Source: Natrinema sp031626495 (GTDB lineage: Archaea; Halobacteriota; Halobacteria; Halobacteriales; Natrialbaceae). Taken from it: a stretch of DNA of 64,000 nucleotides. Both the position numbers and the translations under genes were made by a program. Location of the stretch: the NCBI RefSeq assembly GCF_031626495.1, contig NZ_JAMQOJ010000006.1, positions 248,001 to 312,000 on the forward strand. The letters are read 5' to 3'. The notes beneath the pieces are model-generated. The model was not told where the DNA came from, ran no database searches, and was given only the letters and a program-made list of their open reading frames with translations. This document shows, piece after piece, positions 44,944 to 55,206 of the stretch (its first letter is position 1; every line of letters starts with the position of its first letter).

Positions 44944-45894
44944 ATGTCTAACGTTCGCTCCCGCCTTCGGTCGCTTGTCCGGAGTCAGCAGAGTGACCGG
45001 GTGCGGGCCGTCTGGCGTGTGCTCCTCCCGGTACTCGCTGGCTTTCTCACGTTGCAATTCGTGATCATGGCGGCGCTCACGCTCAACCTGAATCGCGGCC
45101 AAATGATGGTGGCCGGATTCGCCGGGACCACCCTCGTGATGACGGTCGTTCTCGGCGTCTCGGCCCGATATCTCGATCGCCGGCCGATCCGAGAGTACGG
45201 ATATCGACTGTCGCGGGACTGGTGGTGTGATCTCACCGCTGGAACCGGAATCGGAGCCCTCGTCGTAGCACTGACGTTCGTCATTGCGCGGCATACCGGC
45301 TCGTTGCAGGTGACCAGTAGTGGACTCGTTCCGGGCGCAGCCTCTCTCGGATGGCTACTGGCGTTCTTCGCCGCGTTTGCTGGCGTCGCGTTCTACGAGG
45401 AGTTCATTTACCGTGGCGCGTTCGTCACGAACGCGGTCGAGGGTCTCGTGGCCCGCGGCGTCACTCGTCCGGTCGCAACCGGTGTCGCGTTGCTTGCAAG
45501 CACGTTCGCGTTCGCTTTCGTCCACGTCCCCGGCGCGATTGCCGCAGGTGCCAGCATCACACTCGTCATCGCGAAGACGGGGCTGCTCGGCGGCTTATTC
45601 GGCGTCGCGTACCTCCGTACTGGCGAGCTCGCACTTCCAATGGGCCTGCACCTCGGCGTGAATTACGCGCTGATGAACGTCTTCGGCATCGGTGCCGCAG
45701 GCGTTCCCGGTATCCCGACTCTGCTGACGGTCGAACACACTGCGACGGGCCTGTGGAATCCAGCCCGCGGCATCCCGCTTCTCGTAGCGATACTCGGCGG
45801 ATATGTCCTCGTGGCTGCGTGGACACAATGGCGAGAATACGACCGTACCGCTCGACAATACAACCGCCTCACCTACAGCCATTCCGACTCATGA
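44944..45894 (+). CDS. CPBP-family intramembrane protease
   Basis: This 316-residue membrane protein has about eight helices. The Abi/CPBP motifs are present: FYEEFIYRGAF (paired Glu plus Arg), FAFAFVHVPGAIAAG and MGLHLGVNYALMN. It probably cleaves membrane substrates or modifies prenylated proteins. The start at 44944 is fixed by GGAGGTGG four to five bases upstream. Its stop overlaps the next start (ATGA), showing tight coupling. Confidence 0.87.
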   Translation: MSNVRSRLRSLVRSQQSDRVRAVWRVLLPVLAGFLTLQFVIMAALTLNLNRGQMMVAGFAGTTLVMTVVLGVSARYLDRRPIREYGYRLSRDWWCDLTAGTGIGALVVALTFVIARHTGSLQVTSSGLVPGAASLGWLLAFFAAFAGVAFYEEFIYRGAFVTNAVEGLVARGVTRPVATGVALLASTFAFAFVHVPGAIAAGASITLVIAKTGLLGGLFGVAYLRTGELALPMGLHLGVNYALMNVFGIGAAGVPGIPTLLTVEHTATGLWNPARGIPLLVAILGGYVLVAAWTQWREYDRTARQYNRLTYSHSDS

Positions 45895-47588
45895 CACGAC
45901 CACGACTCTCTCCGGTGCACGACAGCGCTGATAGAACCACGCGACGGTCGTTCCTCGCCGGTCTCGGCGGCCTCGGGTTTGTCGGCCTCGGAACTGCAGC
46001 CGGCCGAATCAGCGCCACGATCAACGCTCGAGCCAGCGACTCACAGACTGGCGATGACCCGCTCACGGATCCGGACGGACTCGAGGCATTCGTCGATGAC
46101 GTGATGGCCGAACGAATCGGGACGACGCCCGGAGCGACCGTCGCCATCGTCAGCGGAGATACCCCTCTTCTTGTCAAAGGATACGGGGCCGCAAACGCCG
46201 ATACCGAGGAACCGGTCAGGGCTGACGAGACGGCGTTCCGTATCGGGTCGGTCGGCAAACTGGTGACGTGGACCGCGGTCATGCAAAGCGTCGAACGAGG
46301 CGTACTCGATCTCGACGAAGACGTCAATACGTACCTCGACGACTCGGAAGTCACTGTCCAAGAGGCGTACGACGCGCCGGTGACACTGCACCATCTCGGG
46401 ACCCACACAGCCGGTTTCGAGTCCGCTCTCGATCCGGACATCGTCGCAAGCCCAGCGGCAATCGTGCCATTGGAGACACTTCTCACAGACCAGCAACCGG
46501 CTCGCGTGCGCCCGCCCGGTGAGCTGGTCGGGTACTCCAACTACGGTGCGGCGCTCGCAGGACATATCGTCGCCGAAGCCAACGATACGACGTTCGAGGA
46601 GTACGTCCAGTCGGAGATCTTCGACCCGCTCGACATGACCCACAGTACGTTCGCACAGCCCGTTCCGGAGGACCACCCCGGTACGCTCGCAGCGGGACAC
46701 TCCCGGGACGGAGAGACGTTCACGACCGCCGAAGACGTGTTCATCAACATGCGCCCCGCGGGGTCGATGAGCGCGACGGCCACGGATATGGCGGCGTTCA
46801 TGAGCGCGCATCTCGGTGATGGAGCGGTCGGATCCGCGCGGATTCTGTCTGCGCAGACGGCCGAGGCGATGCACGCGATACACCACGTCCGCCATCCGGC
46901 AGTCACCAACTGGCGATACGGGTTCCACGAGTACGGGGCACCCGACGCTAATCTCATCGGCCATTCGGGGGCAACGATCGACTTCGCGAGCCAACTTGTT
47001 TTAGCACCCGACCACGACGTGGGCATCTTCGTGAATTACAACACTAACTCCGACGAGTCGCCGTCGGCAGTCGTCGATGAAATCATCGCCGAACTCGACC
47101 TACAACCGTCACCGACGCCGCCGACCCCGACATCCGTACCTGGCGGTCGAGAGCGTGCTGAAACGGTCGCTGGGGAGTACAGCGCCACCTATCTCCCGGA
47201 TAGCGGTCCGCTTCACATGATGGATCTCATGGAGCACGTTACCGTCGAAGCGACGGACAGCGGACGGCTTCTCACGAAGAGGATGTCCGGTGACGCCAGG
47301 CAGTGGATCGAAACCGACCCGTACGTGTATCGAGAGAAAGGGGGTCACAACGTTCTCGCCTTCGAAATCACCGGCAGCGAGGTGACCGCGATGAACATGA
47401 GCAGCGAACCGACCGGCGTCTACCGACCGGTCCCATTCGCCGACCGCAAACTCGTTACCGCCGGTGTCGTGGGGAGTTCCGTTGCCGGGTTCGGGCTCTC
47501 GCTCGCGGGAAGGGGGGCGCTCGGAGCCTGGAGACGCTGGAAAGGCTCAGACAATAGCGACGAGAGCCCTATGGAGGAAGCCGAATGA
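45891..47588 (+). CDS. Tat-exported beta-lactamase-family serine hydrolase
   Basis: This 565-residue protein has a Tat signal RRSFLAGLGGLGFVGLG near residue 20. The class C-like catalytic motifs are GSVGKLVTW (Ser-x-x-Lys), GYSNYGAAL (Tyr-x-Asn) and GHSGATIDF. The C-terminal part is a beta-rich domain followed by one membrane helix (near residue 525) and a basic tail. It would act at the cell surface on peptides or esters. A longer open frame upstream is an accident of the overlapping protease gene. Confidence 0.87.
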   Translation: MTRPRLSPVHDSADRTTRRSFLAGLGGLGFVGLGTAAGRISATINARASDSQTGDDPLTDPDGLEAFVDDVMAERIGTTPGATVAIVSGDTPLLVKGYGAANADTEEPVRADETAFRIGSVGKLVTWTAVMQSVERGVLDLDEDVNTYLDDSEVTVQEAYDAPVTLHHLGTHTAGFESALDPDIVASPAAIVPLETLLTDQQPARVRPPGELVGYSNYGAALAGHIVAEANDTTFEEYVQSEIFDPLDMTHSTFAQPVPEDHPGTLAAGHSRDGETFTTAEDVFINMRPAGSMSATATDMAAFMSAHLGDGAVGSARILSAQTAEAMHAIHHVRHPAVTNWRYGFHEYGAPDANLIGHSGATIDFASQLVLAPDHDVGIFVNYNTNSDESPSAVVDEIIAELDLQPSPTPPTPTSVPGGRERAETVAGEYSATYLPDSGPLHMMDLMEHVTVEATDSGRLLTKRMSGDARQWIETDPYVYREKGGHNVLAFEITGSEVTAMNMSSEPTGVYRPVPFADRKLVTAGVVGSSVAGFGLSLAGRGALGAWRRWKGSDNSDESPMEEAE

Positions 47589-47992
47589 CAGAGACGAACG
47601 ATCCACAGGGCCGCTCGTCACGATCGCGGGCCCAAGACGAGACCGCCCCGAACGTGCGCGGTCTCCAACATCGTAACACGAGCCCCGCGTGGCTCGCTCG
47701 CGCAGCGGGTATCGGATTGAGTGTCGTTTCCGTCGGTTTCGTCCTGCTGCTCCCGTTCGTTATCGGACGGTACGGGGAGCTCAGCCTCATCACCCGGCCG
47801 CTACCAGTGCAGATCACGTTTGTACTCCCGTACGTGATCGCGGCTCTGACGGTCGCTACGACCATCGGTACCGTACTCGCGTGGTGGAACCAATACTGGT
47901 CGCTGAGAGCCCGTCTCCACCAGACGATACTGGCGCTGCTGGGACTCGGGTTTAGCTGGCAACTCGCTACCCTCGGGTTCCTCGCATTGTAG
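47585..47992 (+). CDS. Small membrane protein coupled to serine hydrolase
   Basis: This 135-residue protein has three predicted helices (WLARAAGIGLSVVSVGFVLLL, ITFVLPYVIAALTV, LLGLGFSWQLATL) and a hydrophilic front of about 33 residues. The start overlaps the serine hydrolase stop by four bases. In related operons such a piece can be part of the hydrolase C-terminal membrane domain, so it may form one complex with it. Confidence 0.7.
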   Translation: MTETNDPQGRSSRSRAQDETAPNVRGLQHRNTSPAWLARAAGIGLSVVSVGFVLLLPFVIGRYGELSLITRPLPVQITFVLPYVIAALTVATTIGTVLAWWNQYWSLRARLHQTILALLGLGFSWQLATLGFLAL

Positions 47993-48037
47993 ACCGTATC
48001 GATCACTCACTCGCCGAATACCGTTCAGGAATATGTC

Positions 48038-48226
48038 ATGGGCTTGGGATACATCACGGAACTCGAGCGCGCTGCCGAACGACGAGAAGCGGAAATCGAG
48101 ACGGTGGTGACCGTCAGCGAGTCAGACGTTCGACACGCAGCTATACGGGCAGTTCCCGATGCGGACTCGATAACTGTTCACGGCGATAGAATCGCCGGAT
48201 TGCCGTCGGTGAATTCGCCAAAATAG
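48038..48226 (+). CDS. Possible small protein
   Basis: This 62-codon frame has acceptable codon use: a helical charged front (ITELERAAERREAEIETV) and SDVRHAAIRAVPDADSITV. I do not recognise a family. The frame may be a fragment of a regulator, since MGLGYITE resembles the first residues of Bat-type regulators such as the gene at 48.4 kb. Confidence 0.3.
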   Translation: MGLGYITELERAAERREAEIETVVTVSESDVRHAAIRAVPDADSITVHGDRIAGLPSVNSPK

Positions 48227-48439
48227 GGGCCGTTCGTTCGGTCCTTTCAGAGATAACGGGCGATCTCGATACCTACGAGTTCAGGACCTGAGCGGAAGAA
48301 GAACACGACGCTCGGATTCGAGATGCGAACGCTCATCTCGAGCAGATCGATCGAGACTAAGGCCGGAGGACGTAGCATTCGATACTGAGCCAATCGGGCC
48401 TTTCGACACTCACATTACAAACGGTAGAAACGGAAGCAT

Positions 48440-49126
48440 ATGGGACTCGTCGCTGAATTCGATATCGGTTGCGAGGCGCTGCCACTCGCTGGAGTCGCGG
48501 CGGACGTACCCGAAGCAACGCTGATCCTCGAGTTACAGTTCAATCACGGGAACCGGCCACTGTTTCTCGTTACCGCGACCGGCGGCTCACAGCAAGCGCT
48601 CGCGACTGCGTTTACTGATGCCTACGATGTCGCCGAGTGGACGCTCGTCGGACAGGCGGGCGACACACGCCGCTATCAGGCGCTGCCGGCGCTCAGCTTC
48701 GAAGAACAACTCAGCGACCACATCGGAGATCTCGCGGGCCTCGAAGCACTCGCCACGGCCGACGCCATCATCGAACGGATCGAGGTGCTACCAGACGGAT
48801 GGCGACAGACGGGGTGGTTCGCCGACAGAGACGCGTTCGGCAAGTTCACCGCATTCTGGAAGCGTAACGCCGGCTTCCAGTTACACCGTCTCACGCGCGA
48901 CGGCGAGTCCGAACCCCCCGGTGACGGACTTACCGACCGCCAGCACGAGGCACTGCGGATCGCCTACGAACTGGGCTATTTCGATATCCCACGCCGAGCG
49001 TCTCTCGAGGATGTCGCCGCAGAGCTAGAAATCTCCGCCTCTTCGGTCTCCGAGCGACTACGTCGAGCGCAAACCCAACTCATCGAGGAGACGGTGGCAA
49101 CGACGTGGCCGCCACTTCCCAACTGA
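48440..49126 (+). CDS. Bat-type HTH regulator
   Basis: This 228-residue protein has the usual N-terminal sensor-like half (GLVAEFDIGCEALPLAG) and a C-terminal HTH (LTDRQHEALRIAYELGYFDIPRRAS, then SASSVSERLRRAQTQL). It lies 70 bases upstream of the ABC exporter genes in the same direction and probably regulates them. The sensed signal is unknown. Confidence 0.83.
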   Translation: MGLVAEFDIGCEALPLAGVAADVPEATLILELQFNHGNRPLFLVTATGGSQQALATAFTDAYDVAEWTLVGQAGDTRRYQALPALSFEEQLSDHIGDLAGLEALATADAIIERIEVLPDGWRQTGWFADRDAFGKFTAFWKRNAGFQLHRLTRDGESEPPGDGLTDRQHEALRIAYELGYFDIPRRASLEDVAAELEISASSVSERLRRAQTQLIEETVATTWPPLPN

Positions 49127-49196
49127 TTGGGAGGGTCTCTTTCTGAGGGGTCTTAAATAGCCTCACGATTTCGAGAACATCCTACCCGACTTCGCC

Positions 49197-50273
49197 GTGA
49201 TGTCTCACTCGCCCATGGCTTTGCAACAGTCACGACGACAGATCGATGACGAGACGACCCCCTCTAGGCAGACCGTTGCTATCGACGCGGAGGACGTTCA
49301 TGTGATCTATGACGATGGAACCGAAGCCGTTCAAGGCGTCTCTCTTGCCGTCGAAGAAGGGGAATTCTTCGGGTTCCTCGGTCCTAACGGGGCCGGGAAG
49401 ACGACCACTATCAAGACACTCGTCACACTGCTGTCCCCGACACAGGGGACAGTACGAATCAACGGTTTCGATACGAAGAACGACCCGCAGGCCGTGCGCG
49501 AATCCATCGGCTACATGGCCCAAGAGACGAGTATCGACCTCGAGCTTACGCCGCGTGAGAATTTGCGCATCGCGTGCCGGAGGTACGGTGTTCCGAGCGA
49601 ACAACGAGCGGAACGGATCGAAGAACTGCTCGCCCTCGTTGATTTACGAGACGTTGCGGACAAGCGAGCAGAGACGTTCTCGGGCGGGATGCAGAAACGT
49701 CTCGATACCGCTACCGTCCTCGTCCATCGTCCGCCCGTGGTCTTCCTCGATGAGCCAACGACCGGTCTCGACCCCGAAGCGCGACTCCAGGTCTGGAATT
49801 ACTTCGAGGAGATCAACGACCGGGGAACGACGGTGTTCCTCACGACACAGTATCTCGAAGAAGCGAACGAACTGTGTGACCGCCTCGCCATCCTTCAAGA
49901 TGGTCAGATCACCCACGCCGGTACCCCCGACGCGCTCAAGTCAGCAGTCGGGACGGATACTGTCACACTGGCGCTGAAAGAGCCCACCGACGAGAAACGG
50001 CGCCGTGCGATGAATGCAGTCCGTCGTATCCCCGCTCTCGAGGTGGCGGCCATCGAAACGACCGCCGACGGTCTCACCATCGAAGCCGACAACGCTCGCG
50101 CGGCCACGAGCGAACTCTTCACCGAACTGACCGCGGCAGACATCACGGTCGCTGACTTCGACATCCAGTCACCGACTCTCGATGACGTCTTCCTCACACT
50201 AGCCGGGGAGGGCGATACTGGTGAGAACGGACCAGCCAACGAGGCCACTAATGTACAGGAGGTAGCACGATGA
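49197..50273 (+). CDS. ABC transporter ATP-binding protein (DrrA-like)
   Basis: This 358-residue ATPase has Walker A GPNGAGKTTT, the Q-loop YMAQE, the signature FSGGMQKRLD, Walker B VVFLDEPTTGLDP and H-loop region TTQYLEEA. The C-terminal 100 residues match the regulatory tail of drug-export ATPases. It powers the permease encoded next, whose start overlaps its stop (ATGA). Two Met codons at the front leave the exact start open. Confidence 0.9.
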   Translation: MMSHSPMALQQSRRQIDDETTPSRQTVAIDAEDVHVIYDDGTEAVQGVSLAVEEGEFFGFLGPNGAGKTTTIKTLVTLLSPTQGTVRINGFDTKNDPQAVRESIGYMAQETSIDLELTPRENLRIACRRYGVPSEQRAERIEELLALVDLRDVADKRAETFSGGMQKRLDTATVLVHRPPVVFLDEPTTGLDPEARLQVWNYFEEINDRGTTVFLTTQYLEEANELCDRLAILQDGQITHAGTPDALKSAVGTDTVTLALKEPTDEKRRRAMNAVRRIPALEVAAIETTADGLTIEADNARAATSELFTELTAADITVADFDIQSPTLDDVFLTLAGEGDTGENGPANEATNVQEVAR

Positions 50274-51187
50274 GCGGCGTTACCGACGAAGATGGCACCA
50301 TCGGTAGTAATTCAGCAGAGAGAGCACCGGGGAACGGTTTCGCAACGGACGCTCGGATCAGCTTCAAGCGATGGCTCGTCAAAACCTCCCGCAATCCGTA
50401 TGTTACGTTCACGTCGCTGGTCCAACCGATCATCTTCTTCGTGCTTATGGCTGAAGTTCTCGGCGCAATCGTCGGCGGTGCGCTGTCCCAGTCGGTGGGC
50501 GCCGACATTGCGTACGTGACGTATCTCACCCCCGCGATCATTATTCAATCGGCGCTAGCTGCCGCTGCCGTCTCCGGCATCGGGCTCGTCGACGATATGG
50601 AGACGGGAATGTTCGACAAGACGCTCATCTCTCCGACGAACCGAGGCGCGATGTTCGTGGGGAAAGCGCTGTCTGAGGTCGTCCGAATTACCGTCCAAAC
50701 GGGGATTATCCTCGGTCTCGGGTACCTCCTGTTGGTTCTCGAGTCGGGCGGGTCAGTCAGTCAGTATCTCCAAACGGGTGTGGTTGGTTTTCTCGGTGTG
50801 TTCGTCGTTACCGTGATCTTCGGTGGCGTCTTCATGGCGTACTCGAACATCGTTGCGCTCGTGACTCGCGATCGAGAGGCCACCGTGATGATCGCGAACC
50901 TCTTGACGTTTCCACTGCTGTTCATCTCGAGTGCCTTTGTTCCACTCGATGCCCTCCCAGACTGGATTCGAGCGGTCGCGGTCGTTAATCCCATCACCTA
51001 CGGCGTTGACGGTATCCGTGCGCTCATGCTCGGTCAGGACGTGATGACGGTCGTCGAGGTAACGGCGTTCTCGGGACTCTGGAATTCGGTCGTTCCCGCT
51101 GTCGCCGTTCTCGCGGGGTTCAACGTCGTTCTGGGCGGTATTGCCGTCGGGCTCCTCAAACGGGCCTCCAAGGCCGAAGTCCAGTAG
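50270..51187 (+). CDS. ABC transporter permease (DrrB-like)
   Basis: This 305-residue ABC-2 type permease has six predicted helices and conserved central stretches METGMFDKTLISPTNRGAMF and FPLLFISSAFVPLDALPDWI. It forms the membrane part of an exporter with the preceding ATPase, probably for hydrophobic or toxic compounds. It ends with a TAG, showing TAG is a normal stop in this genome. Confidence 0.9.
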   Translation: MSGVTDEDGTIGSNSAERAPGNGFATDARISFKRWLVKTSRNPYVTFTSLVQPIIFFVLMAEVLGAIVGGALSQSVGADIAYVTYLTPAIIIQSALAAAAVSGIGLVDDMETGMFDKTLISPTNRGAMFVGKALSEVVRITVQTGIILGLGYLLLVLESGGSVSQYLQTGVVGFLGVFVVTVIFGGVFMAYSNIVALVTRDREATVMIANLLTFPLLFISSAFVPLDALPDWIRAVAVVNPITYGVDGIRALMLGQDVMTVVEVTAFSGLWNSVVPAVAVLAGFNVVLGGIAVGLLKRASKAEVQ

Positions 51188-51394
51188 CGTTTTTATCGTT
51201 TTCAGCAGTATCTCGCTGCTCCTTAGCCCCTCGGCTGTCTGCGTCGCGCCGAAAACCGACCCATCTCGGGGACGGTGGCGACTGCGTAGCTACCTCACCT
51301 TGGCTGTCCGACCCCGTCGCCGGCCTACACTTAAATGGCCGGACGATTGAGAGACAGGTATTCTCCACACACACACGAACCACGAGAAGCATCT

Positions 51395-52201
51395 ATGCAG
51401 ACAGTTACGTCAGCAGATGGGACCGGTATCGCTTACGAACAACACGGTGAGGGGCCACCATTACTCCTCCTCCACGGCGGCTCCTCTCCGCAGTACTGGA
51501 AGCCGATCGTGCCCCAGTTCGCTGAAAACTACACGGTCATCATTCCCCATCGCCGCGGAGTGGGGGAAAGCGGCGACTCTGACGAGTATAGTCTCGACCG
51601 GGGAGTCGAGGATGTGCGTGCGGTCATCGATGCTGTCGACGGGAATCCGATTCTCTTCGGCCATTCGTTCGGGGGGCTCCTGGCGCTCGAAACTGCTCGA
51701 ACCACACAAATCGAGAAGCTCATCGCCTATGAACCAGCGGTCCTCGTCGGTGAGTATAGAGAACAGGCGAACCTCGCGACACAGATGCAGGAACGAATCG
51801 ACGACGGGGAACGACGCGAGGCGATGAGGTACTATATCCGTGAGGTCATGCACGGTGGCGAAATCGACGATCTCGACGGGTGGCTCGCTGAGTGGCCGCC
51901 TTGGCCCGATATCGTCGCGCTGACGGAAAACATCGCTCGAATCAACCGTGCCATCGAAGGGTACCGCCTTCCTGACACACTAGAAGTCGATGCACCAGCG
52001 CTCATGCTGACCGGCACGGAGGGACCATCCCATCTCCGAGATGGCGTTCGTGCGGTCCACGAAGCGTTGTCCGACAGCCGCCTCATCGAGTTCGATGGTG
52101 TCGGTCACGCTGGCCCAATAGAGGCACCTGATCGCGTCTTGGCCGAGGTACGTGCCTTCAGTAACGGAAAGGACATTTCAGTTCCGGAAGGTAGTACTTA
52201 G
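51395..52201 (+). CDS. Alpha/beta hydrolase
   Basis: This 268-residue hydrolase has an oxyanion region LLLLHGGSSPQYW, nucleophile elbow LFGHSFGGLLAL (Ser near residue 88), acid region LMLTGTEGPSH and the catalytic His in FDGVGHAGPIEAP. It may be an esterase that works with the exporter upstream. The start at 51395 is preferred because the 20 upstream residues are not conserved in type. Confidence 0.86.
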   Translation: MQTVTSADGTGIAYEQHGEGPPLLLLHGGSSPQYWKPIVPQFAENYTVIIPHRRGVGESGDSDEYSLDRGVEDVRAVIDAVDGNPILFGHSFGGLLALETARTTQIEKLIAYEPAVLVGEYREQANLATQMQERIDDGERREAMRYYIREVMHGGEIDDLDGWLAEWPPWPDIVALTENIARINRAIEGYRLPDTLEVDAPALMLTGTEGPSHLRDGVRAVHEALSDSRLIEFDGVGHAGPIEAPDRVLAEVRAFSNGKDISVPEGST

Positions 52202-52842
52202 AACTGTGCCAGATCTGTATCATTTCGTGTTAGAACGGTCTCTGTAGAGTGCCAGGAGTCGCGCTTTCTCTTTTAGAGATGACCTGCACTGCGCTTAGTC
52301 AATTGCCACGAGGAATATTGTCTCTCTTTTCAATACGTAGTTCCTGCTACTTTGGATCGACTAGTCATCGCTCTGTTACCTATCTCTCCTCCCGGCGTAC
52401 CCCCAACAGATTCCCCTCGGACGTCCGTCGCGAGTATCGTCTCGCCGGATACAGGTAGACCGAAAATCAGACTATGTTCACTCAGTTCGTCGGAGGTTCT
52501 ACTATCATTGTACGTCGAGTGATCTGCTCATTTCTGTTCTCGAGATCTCGGGAACCACCGGTCGGCTCGAGGGTGTCCCAATGGCGTGAGCCGTTCTCCA
52601 AAAAAAGCGAAAACCCGAGAAGATTGAGCGGCACGAGACGGCCCCGCGACTGCCGCTCCCAGAATCGGTCCGTGCGACGTTCCGACTCGACGAAGAAGCG
52701 GCATGAACCTCGCTGGCAACTCCGCAGTGTCACGGATCTCTTCGTCGCCGCTGCGGTGAGTGAGTCTTCGTAGTTGACTGCGGAGGTCAAGTCGAGTAAA
52801 GTAGTCCTCGAGTACTCTGGCACACTCCACCGTGAGCAAGAT
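52202..52842. other. Region without a supported gene
   Basis: Minus-strand frames of about 100 codons overlap here, the best at 52528-52839 (LEDYFTRLDLRSQLRRLTHR). None has acidic haloarchaeal composition throughout or a recognisable domain. The region may hold an eroded gene and the terminators of its two convergent neighbours. Confidence 0.4.
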
Positions 52843-53694
52843 TCAGGCGGATCCGGCCCGCTCTTCGAGGAACTGTTGCGTTAGCGCGCCGACCTCTGAT
52901 CGGAACGTGTTTATGTCGACCCTCGTGTCGCCGTGATAGAGCCGTTTGTGTTCCTCGCGAACGATATCCTCGAGGACGCGCTCGTACAGCGGGTCGAACG
53001 TAACGGGACGGTCCTGATCGTCGAGTTTACTTGCAAGTTTTTCGAGCCGACGCTCCGTCGCATATCTCTCGGCCAATTCCTGTGCGGATGCGTCGACTGG
53101 AATCGTCTCGTCGACCTCGCGAAACGAGGGATGGAGCAGCTTTGCCCGCTGACCGCGTTTGTTCCGGACGACGACGCCCGCGGCAGGGCCGTCGTACCAG
53201 GCGGAGTGGGGGATCGAATAGGAGTCCGGATCGAAATCCCGAGCGCGACGTTCCCGTTCGAAGACGTTCACGGGTTGGAGTCCGATCCGGTCGAATATTC
53301 GTTCGACGGTATCGACGGGGTAGAAACTGTCTTTCCGGGCTGACCACACGTCGAATCCGAGAAACGATGGTGTCCGGTCCCAGTCGTAGTCGATCGCGTG
53401 GTGATGCATCGCCTCGCCGAAGAACACGAGCGTCTCAACGTCGTCGATGGCGGCCCGGAGCGCCTCTCGGTCGAGGTTCGATCTCACGTGACGGACAGCG
53501 TGTTGGTACGGTTCGGGGACGTTCTCCAGGTCGTCGTAGACGTGATTTCGATCGCCGAATCGAATCAACCCCGACTCCCGGAGCTGGAAGCGAAAGTTCG
53601 CTCCGTCGACCTTCTCGAGGAGCCACAGATGTCCCTGCTCGAAGAGTTCGTCGGGAGCGTCTGCGACGCGAGGGATCGATGGAAACGTCTTCAT
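52843..53694 (-). CDS. RNA ligase family protein (Rnl2-like)
   Basis: This 283-residue protein has the nucleotidyltransferase motif I LLEKVDGANFRFQ (Lys near residue 28), motif III-like TLVFFGEAMHH and LGFDVW, motif IV-like GVVVRNKRGQRAKL near residue 175 (motif V Lys), and a helical C-terminal region. It would adenylate itself and seal RNA ends. It lies next to a Fic gene and close to other conflict-type genes, so RNA repair during defence is possible. Confidence 0.8.
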   Translation of the reverse strand: MKTFPSIPRVADAPDELFEQGHLWLLEKVDGANFRFQLRESGLIRFGDRNHVYDDLENVPEPYQHAVRHVRSNLDREALRAAIDDVETLVFFGEAMHHHAIDYDWDRTPSFLGFDVWSARKDSFYPVDTVERIFDRIGLQPVNVFERERRARDFDPDSYSIPHSAWYDGPAAGVVVRNKRGQRAKLLHPSFREVDETIPVDASAQELAERYATERRLEKLASKLDDQDRPVTFDPLYERVLEDIVREEHKRLYHGDTRVDINTFRSEVGALTQQFLEERAGSA

Positions 53695-53748
53695 TTACTG
53701 GTTCTCATGCTTCCGGATACTTAGTCTCGAGTTCGTATACTGTGTCGA

Positions 53749-55014
53749 TTATCGGTCCGGAAGTTGCCATGCTTGTTGAACGTCTACGAGTTCGTTTGAG
53801 TTCGGGAGTGCTTTCGCTGGCCGTTCAACGATATCCATGATTTCCTCTGCTCTGAATACCCGATTCTGCTCATTACCTGTTATCTCAGCGACTACACCAT
53901 CAGCTTCGAGTCTTTCGACGGCATTATTCGCAGTCTGATAGACGACATCAATCTGTTCACTCGCTTCTCGGACAGTGAAGTACGGCTCCTGGAATAATGC
54001 AAGCGAAAGTTGGCGAACGAATTTCGGTGCATCGGTATATCGTCTCGCGTACTCCTTTCGCCTATCGATGAGAAGCTTTGCACGAACAAACGCTTCTTCT
54101 GCTTGTTCGCGGATGCCACGTAAGAAGAATCGAAGCCATTCGTCCCATTTGCCCTCCTCGCTCACAGCCAGCAATCGGTCTGCATACTCGGTCCGATTAC
54201 GCTCAATATATGAACTCAGGTAGAGCAACGGATAATGGAGTGAACCGCTTGTGATGAGCATAAGCACGACGAGTAGACGGCCGACTCTGCCATTGCCATC
54301 TTTGAAAGGATGTATCGTTTCGAACTGATAGTGTGCAATCGCGATGTCCACTAACTCCGGCCAGTTAGATTCTCGCTGAATGAACTGTTCAAGATCGCCC
54401 ATCAACCTCGGTACGGAATCGGGCTTCGGGGGGACGAATCTGACTTGCTTCCCGAGCCCCTTTGGACTCGCTTCCTCAATAACAGCGTATCCCGGACGAA
54501 GCTCTCCGGGGAGCGGGTCTTTTTCATTTGACCGATCTTTCACGAGCAGTTGCTCGTGGAGAGACTTGATGAGCTCCGTCGTGATACTCTGACGCTCAAT
54601 CCCCGCTGTCTGGAGATATGAAATAGCATCGTTGAGCGCCTTGATGTAGTTTCGAGCCTCTCTGACGTCTGCCTCATGATCGCTCTGGACAGTATCTTGA
54701 ATTCGGAGGTCGTCAACGTCATATCGATAGATGTCTGAAACGGTTACTGCTGTACCCTCCACTTGAGATGACTGCTCTGCCTCTTTATAGACGAATGAAC
54801 TGAATACTGCACCGGGGTTATCGATTTCACTCCCGAGTCCCTCCAGCCGGCCTAAAGCCCATGTTGCTCTTGATGCCTCTTTGATAACGTCGTCAGGGAG
54901 CTCTAATACTGGAGGTAGTTTGTCCGGGAAGTATGCCTTCGGGAGTGACTCTCCTGTCCGAAGAGGCATATATTGACCCGGCGCATCTGTAGGCAAATCG
55001 TATTCGTCTTTCAT
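53749..55014 (-). CDS. Fic-family protein with intramolecular inhibitor motif and winged helix
   Basis: This 421-residue protein has the catalytic loop HPFKDGNGRVGR at residues 235-246, typical of AMP-transferring Fic enzymes. The inhibitory motif SSQVEG (residues 82-87) lies before the Fic domain, as in class II members. The C-terminal region has a winged-helix pattern (FTVREASEQIDVVYQTANNAVERL). It may act as a self-controlled toxin-like enzyme or regulator. Confidence 0.88.
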   Translation of the reverse strand: MKDEYDLPTDAPGQYMPLRTGESLPKAYFPDKLPPVLELPDDVIKEASRATWALGRLEGLGSEIDNPGAVFSSFVYKEAEQSSQVEGTAVTVSDIYRYDVDDLRIQDTVQSDHEADVREARNYIKALNDAISYLQTAGIERQSITTELIKSLHEQLLVKDRSNEKDPLPGELRPGYAVIEEASPKGLGKQVRFVPPKPDSVPRLMGDLEQFIQRESNWPELVDIAIAHYQFETIHPFKDGNGRVGRLLVVLMLITSGSLHYPLLYLSSYIERNRTEYADRLLAVSEEGKWDEWLRFFLRGIREQAEEAFVRAKLLIDRRKEYARRYTDAPKFVRQLSLALFQEPYFTVREASEQIDVVYQTANNAVERLEADGVVAEITGNEQNRVFRAEEIMDIVERPAKALPNSNELVDVQQAWQLPDR

Positions 55015-55206
55015 TGCACGTACTTAGGTACTACTCGATTGAAGATCTCTGGGACATTTTGGAATTGCAGGTCCTAATTAGCGAACTATTTCGACTTTGA
55101 CCTGCCGATCTGAGAATAGAGTGGAGAGTCACGACTGCAGTACTACCTGCTCCCTATCAGACAAAATCTATACACGATCATCCTCAGCAGATTACCTCTA
55201 TTCGTT

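Noticed and set aside
45351..45890. Apparent 180-residue N-terminal extension of the serine hydrolase
   Set aside because: It is arginine-rich, overlaps the CPBP protease in another frame, and the Tat signal with an ATGA-coupled start lies at 45891.
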